DNA of 5,988 bases. Origin: Alphaproteobacteria bacterium. GTDB lineage: Bacteria; Pseudomonadota; Alphaproteobacteria; Sphingomonadales; Sphingomonadaceae. Of the stretch, positions 4,372 to 5,988 are shown one piece after another. Under the pieces are notes generated by a model. That model made no database searches, had not been told where the DNA came from, and saw only the letters and a list, made by a program, of their open reading frames with translations. The first letter of the stretch is position 1, and each line of letters starts with the position of its first letter. A program made the position numbers and the translations under genes. Where the stretch lies: the NCBI GenBank assembly GCA_028293055.1, contig JAQGLD010000259.1, forward strand, positions 1 to 5,988, read 5' to 3'.

Positions 4372-5988
4372 TCAGCCGATTGTGCCGAGCGTGCGGATCC
4401 GCGAACGGGTATGGATCTCGTTCTGCGACAGGATCACCGTCGCGGGCCTTACCCGCTCGACGATCGAGCGGACGAACGGGCGGATCACCGGGTTGGTCAG
4501 CAGGCAGGGTATCTCGCCCTCTCCCGCGAGGCGGTCATAGGTATCGCGCAGCGCAGCGATGAATCCCTGCAGCGCGGTCGGCGCCATTGCGAGATGGCGG
4601 TCGTCGCCCTGGCCGACAATGCTTTCGGCGAACGTCTCGTCCCATTCCGGCGAAAGGGTGACGATCGGGATCGACCCCTCGCGGGCATGCTGGGCCGAGA
4701 TCTGGCGTGCAAGCCGGCCGCGGACATGCTCGGTGATATGGGTGATGTTCTGCGTGAAGGCGGTCGCTTCGGCGACACCCTCGAGGATCGTCGGCACGTC
4801 GCGGATCGAAATGCCCTCGCCGAGCAGGTTCTGGAGGACTCGCTGGATACCGGAGATCGAGATCTTGGCCGGGACCAGATCGGCGACCAGCTTCTCGGCG
4901 TCGGCATGCGCCTCGTTGAGCAGCTTCTGGGTTTCGGTGTAGGAAAGCAGGTCCGGGATATTGTCCTTGACCACTTCGGTCAGGTGGGTCGCGATCACGG
5001 TGCCGCCATCGACCACGGTGAGTCCGCGGAAACCGGCCTCGTCGCGAAGCTCCTTGTCGATCCACAAGGCAGGCAGGTTGAACACCGGCTCGCGGGTCGC
5101 CTCGCCGGGAAGGCCGACGCTGCCCCCGTCCGGGTTGATCACCAGCAGGCGGTCGAGCCGCATCTCTCCCCGTCCAGCCACCGTCTCCTTGACGTGGATG
5201 ACATATTCGTTGGCCTTGAGGGCGAGATTGTCGAGGATCCGCACCGAAGGCAGGACGAAGCCGTAGTCGCTCGCCATCTGGCGGCGCAGCGCGCGCACCT
5301 GGTCGTCGAGCCGCGGCTCGCCGCTGCCTTCGTTGATCAGAGGAAGCAGACCGTAGCCGATCTCGATGCGAACGGCGTCGATCGCCAGGGTCTGCGAGAT
5401 CGGCTCTTCGACATCGGCCGATTTCTTGTCGGAGATCGCCTTGCTGATCCGCTCCTGGGCGATCCGCTCGTTGGCCTTCTTCGACATGTGCCAGGCGAGG
5501 AAGCCGCAGGTCGTGCCGAGCACCGCGAACGGCAGGAACGGCAGGCCGGGGAGCAGCGCAAGCGCGATCATCAGCACCGAGACCATTCCGAACGCCTTGG
5601 GGTAGCGTCCGAGCTGCTCGCTGAGCGCGAGGCCGGTCTTGCCGGCGACTCCGCCCTTGGAGACGAGCAGGCCCGCTGCGGTCGAGACGATCAGCGCCGG
5701 GATCTGGCTGACCAGTCCGTCGCCGACGGTGAGGATCGTATAGGTCTTGAAGGCTTCCGCGAACGGCAGGCCGTGCATGACCACGCCGAGGATCAACCCG
5801 ACGAAGACATTGATTCCGGTGATCAGCAATGCCGCGACCGCATCGCCCTTCACGAACTTGGAAGCGCCGTCCATCGCGCCGTAAAAGCCGCTCTCGGCCT
5901 CGATCTCGGTGCGTCGCTCGCGAGCCTGCTCCTCGCTGATCATGCCCGCTGAAAGATCGGCATCGATCGCCATCTGCTTGCCCGGCAT
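4372..5988 (-). CDS. flhA: Flagellar export gate protein FlhA, partial (N-terminal part outside window)
   Basis: FlhA is the large inner-membrane component of the flagellar type III export gate. Its membrane part takes part in proton-driven export, and its cytoplasmic domain forms a nonameric ring that docks substrates and chaperones. The visible 538 residues begin with MPGKQMAIDAD, the end of the FHIPEP family signature. The Met at 5988 is therefore internal, and about 160 residues are missing for a family length near 690-700. The loop after it contains FVKGDA, whose Asp (visible residue 49) fits the conserved functional Asp208 of Salmonella FlhA. Membrane segments are at about 51-72, 92-110 and 133-166. 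A charged linker (about 168-197) leads to the cytoplasmic domain, with IEIGYGLLPLIN (208-219), LDNLALKANEYVIHVKE (252-268), VVDGGTVIATHLTEV (325-339) and the terminal helix region to RTLGTIG. The stop is TGA 4374-4372. fliK follows after 62 nt, suggesting shared transcription. Confidence 0.97.
   Translation of the reverse strand: MPGKQMAIDADLSAGMISEEQARERRTEIEAESGFYGAMDGASKFVKGDAVAALLITGINVFVGLILGVVMHGLPFAEAFKTYTILTVGDGLVSQIPALIVSTAAGLLVSKGGVAGKTGLALSEQLGRYPKAFGMVSVLMIALALLPGLPFLPFAVLGTTCGFLAWHMSKKANERIAQERISKAISDKKSADVEEPISQTLAIDAVRIEIGYGLLPLINEGSGEPRLDDQVRALRRQMASDYGFVLPSVRILDNLALKANEYVIHVKETVAGRGEMRLDRLLVINPDGGSVGLPGEATREPVFNLPALWIDKELRDEAGFRGLTVVDGGTVIATHLTEVVKDNIPDLLSYTETQKLLNEAHADAEKLVADLVPAKISISGIQRVLQNLLGEGISIRDVPTILEGVAEATAFTQNITHITEHVRGRLARQISAQHAREGSIPIVTLSPEWDETFAESIVGQGDDRHLAMAPTALQGFIAALRDTYDRLAGEGEIPCLLTNPVIRPFVRSIVERVRPATVILSQNEIHTRSRIRTLGTIG

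Noticed and set aside
4411..5952. 513-codon open frame on the + strand opposite flhA
   Set aside because: It lies wholly antisense to a certain FlhA gene, has the Asp/Arg/Gln/His-rich composition typical of high-GC shadow frames, and resembles no protein domain.

Overview
The window is a piece of a flagellar gene cluster from a high-GC alphaproteobacterium, most likely a sphingomonad. That placement is inferred from the flagellin C-terminus (LSIANQAPQSITSLFR type), the Ala/Pro-rich FliK and the overall base composition, not from a database match. Four flagellar genes are recognisable, and one small gene remains unassigned.

Layout: (1) The + strand opens inside a flagellin gene (1-384), which ends in a near-perfect intrinsic terminator at 442-472. 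(2) Right after it, at 479-494, is a strong match to a sigma-54 (RpoN) -24/-12 promoter. It is followed by a leader of about 150 nt and a 115-aa gene of unknown function (662-1009), so this small gene may belong to the RpoN-controlled flagellar regulon. (3) The rest is a minus-strand run, in transcription order flhA (5' end beyond the window; stop at 4372), fliK (4309-1826) and flgD (1815-1150). It closes with an intrinsic terminator at 1114-1085 that is best formed by the minus-strand RNA. The flagellin-side genes and the flhA-fliK-flgD run therefore converge at about 1010-1149.

How the genes work together: FlhA is the large membrane and cytoplasmic-ring protein of the flagellar export gate. 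FlgD is exported early as the hook-cap scaffold. FliK is exported during hook growth, measures hook length and, through its C-terminal domain, triggers the switch to late substrates. Flagellin is the major late substrate and builds the filament. The window thus holds an exporter part, a hook scaffold, the length ruler and the filament subunit.

The genes are ordinary flagellar genes. I see no transposon, CRISPR array, RNA gene or foreign island, and no clear undescribed system. The points most worth a second look are the orphan small gene behind a sigma-54-like element, the unusually long FliK (827 aa) with a four-copy 63-bp / 21-residue tandem repeat in its linker, repeated CCCCTRAG sites around the sigma-54 element, and a perfect TATAAT in the short flhA-fliK gap.
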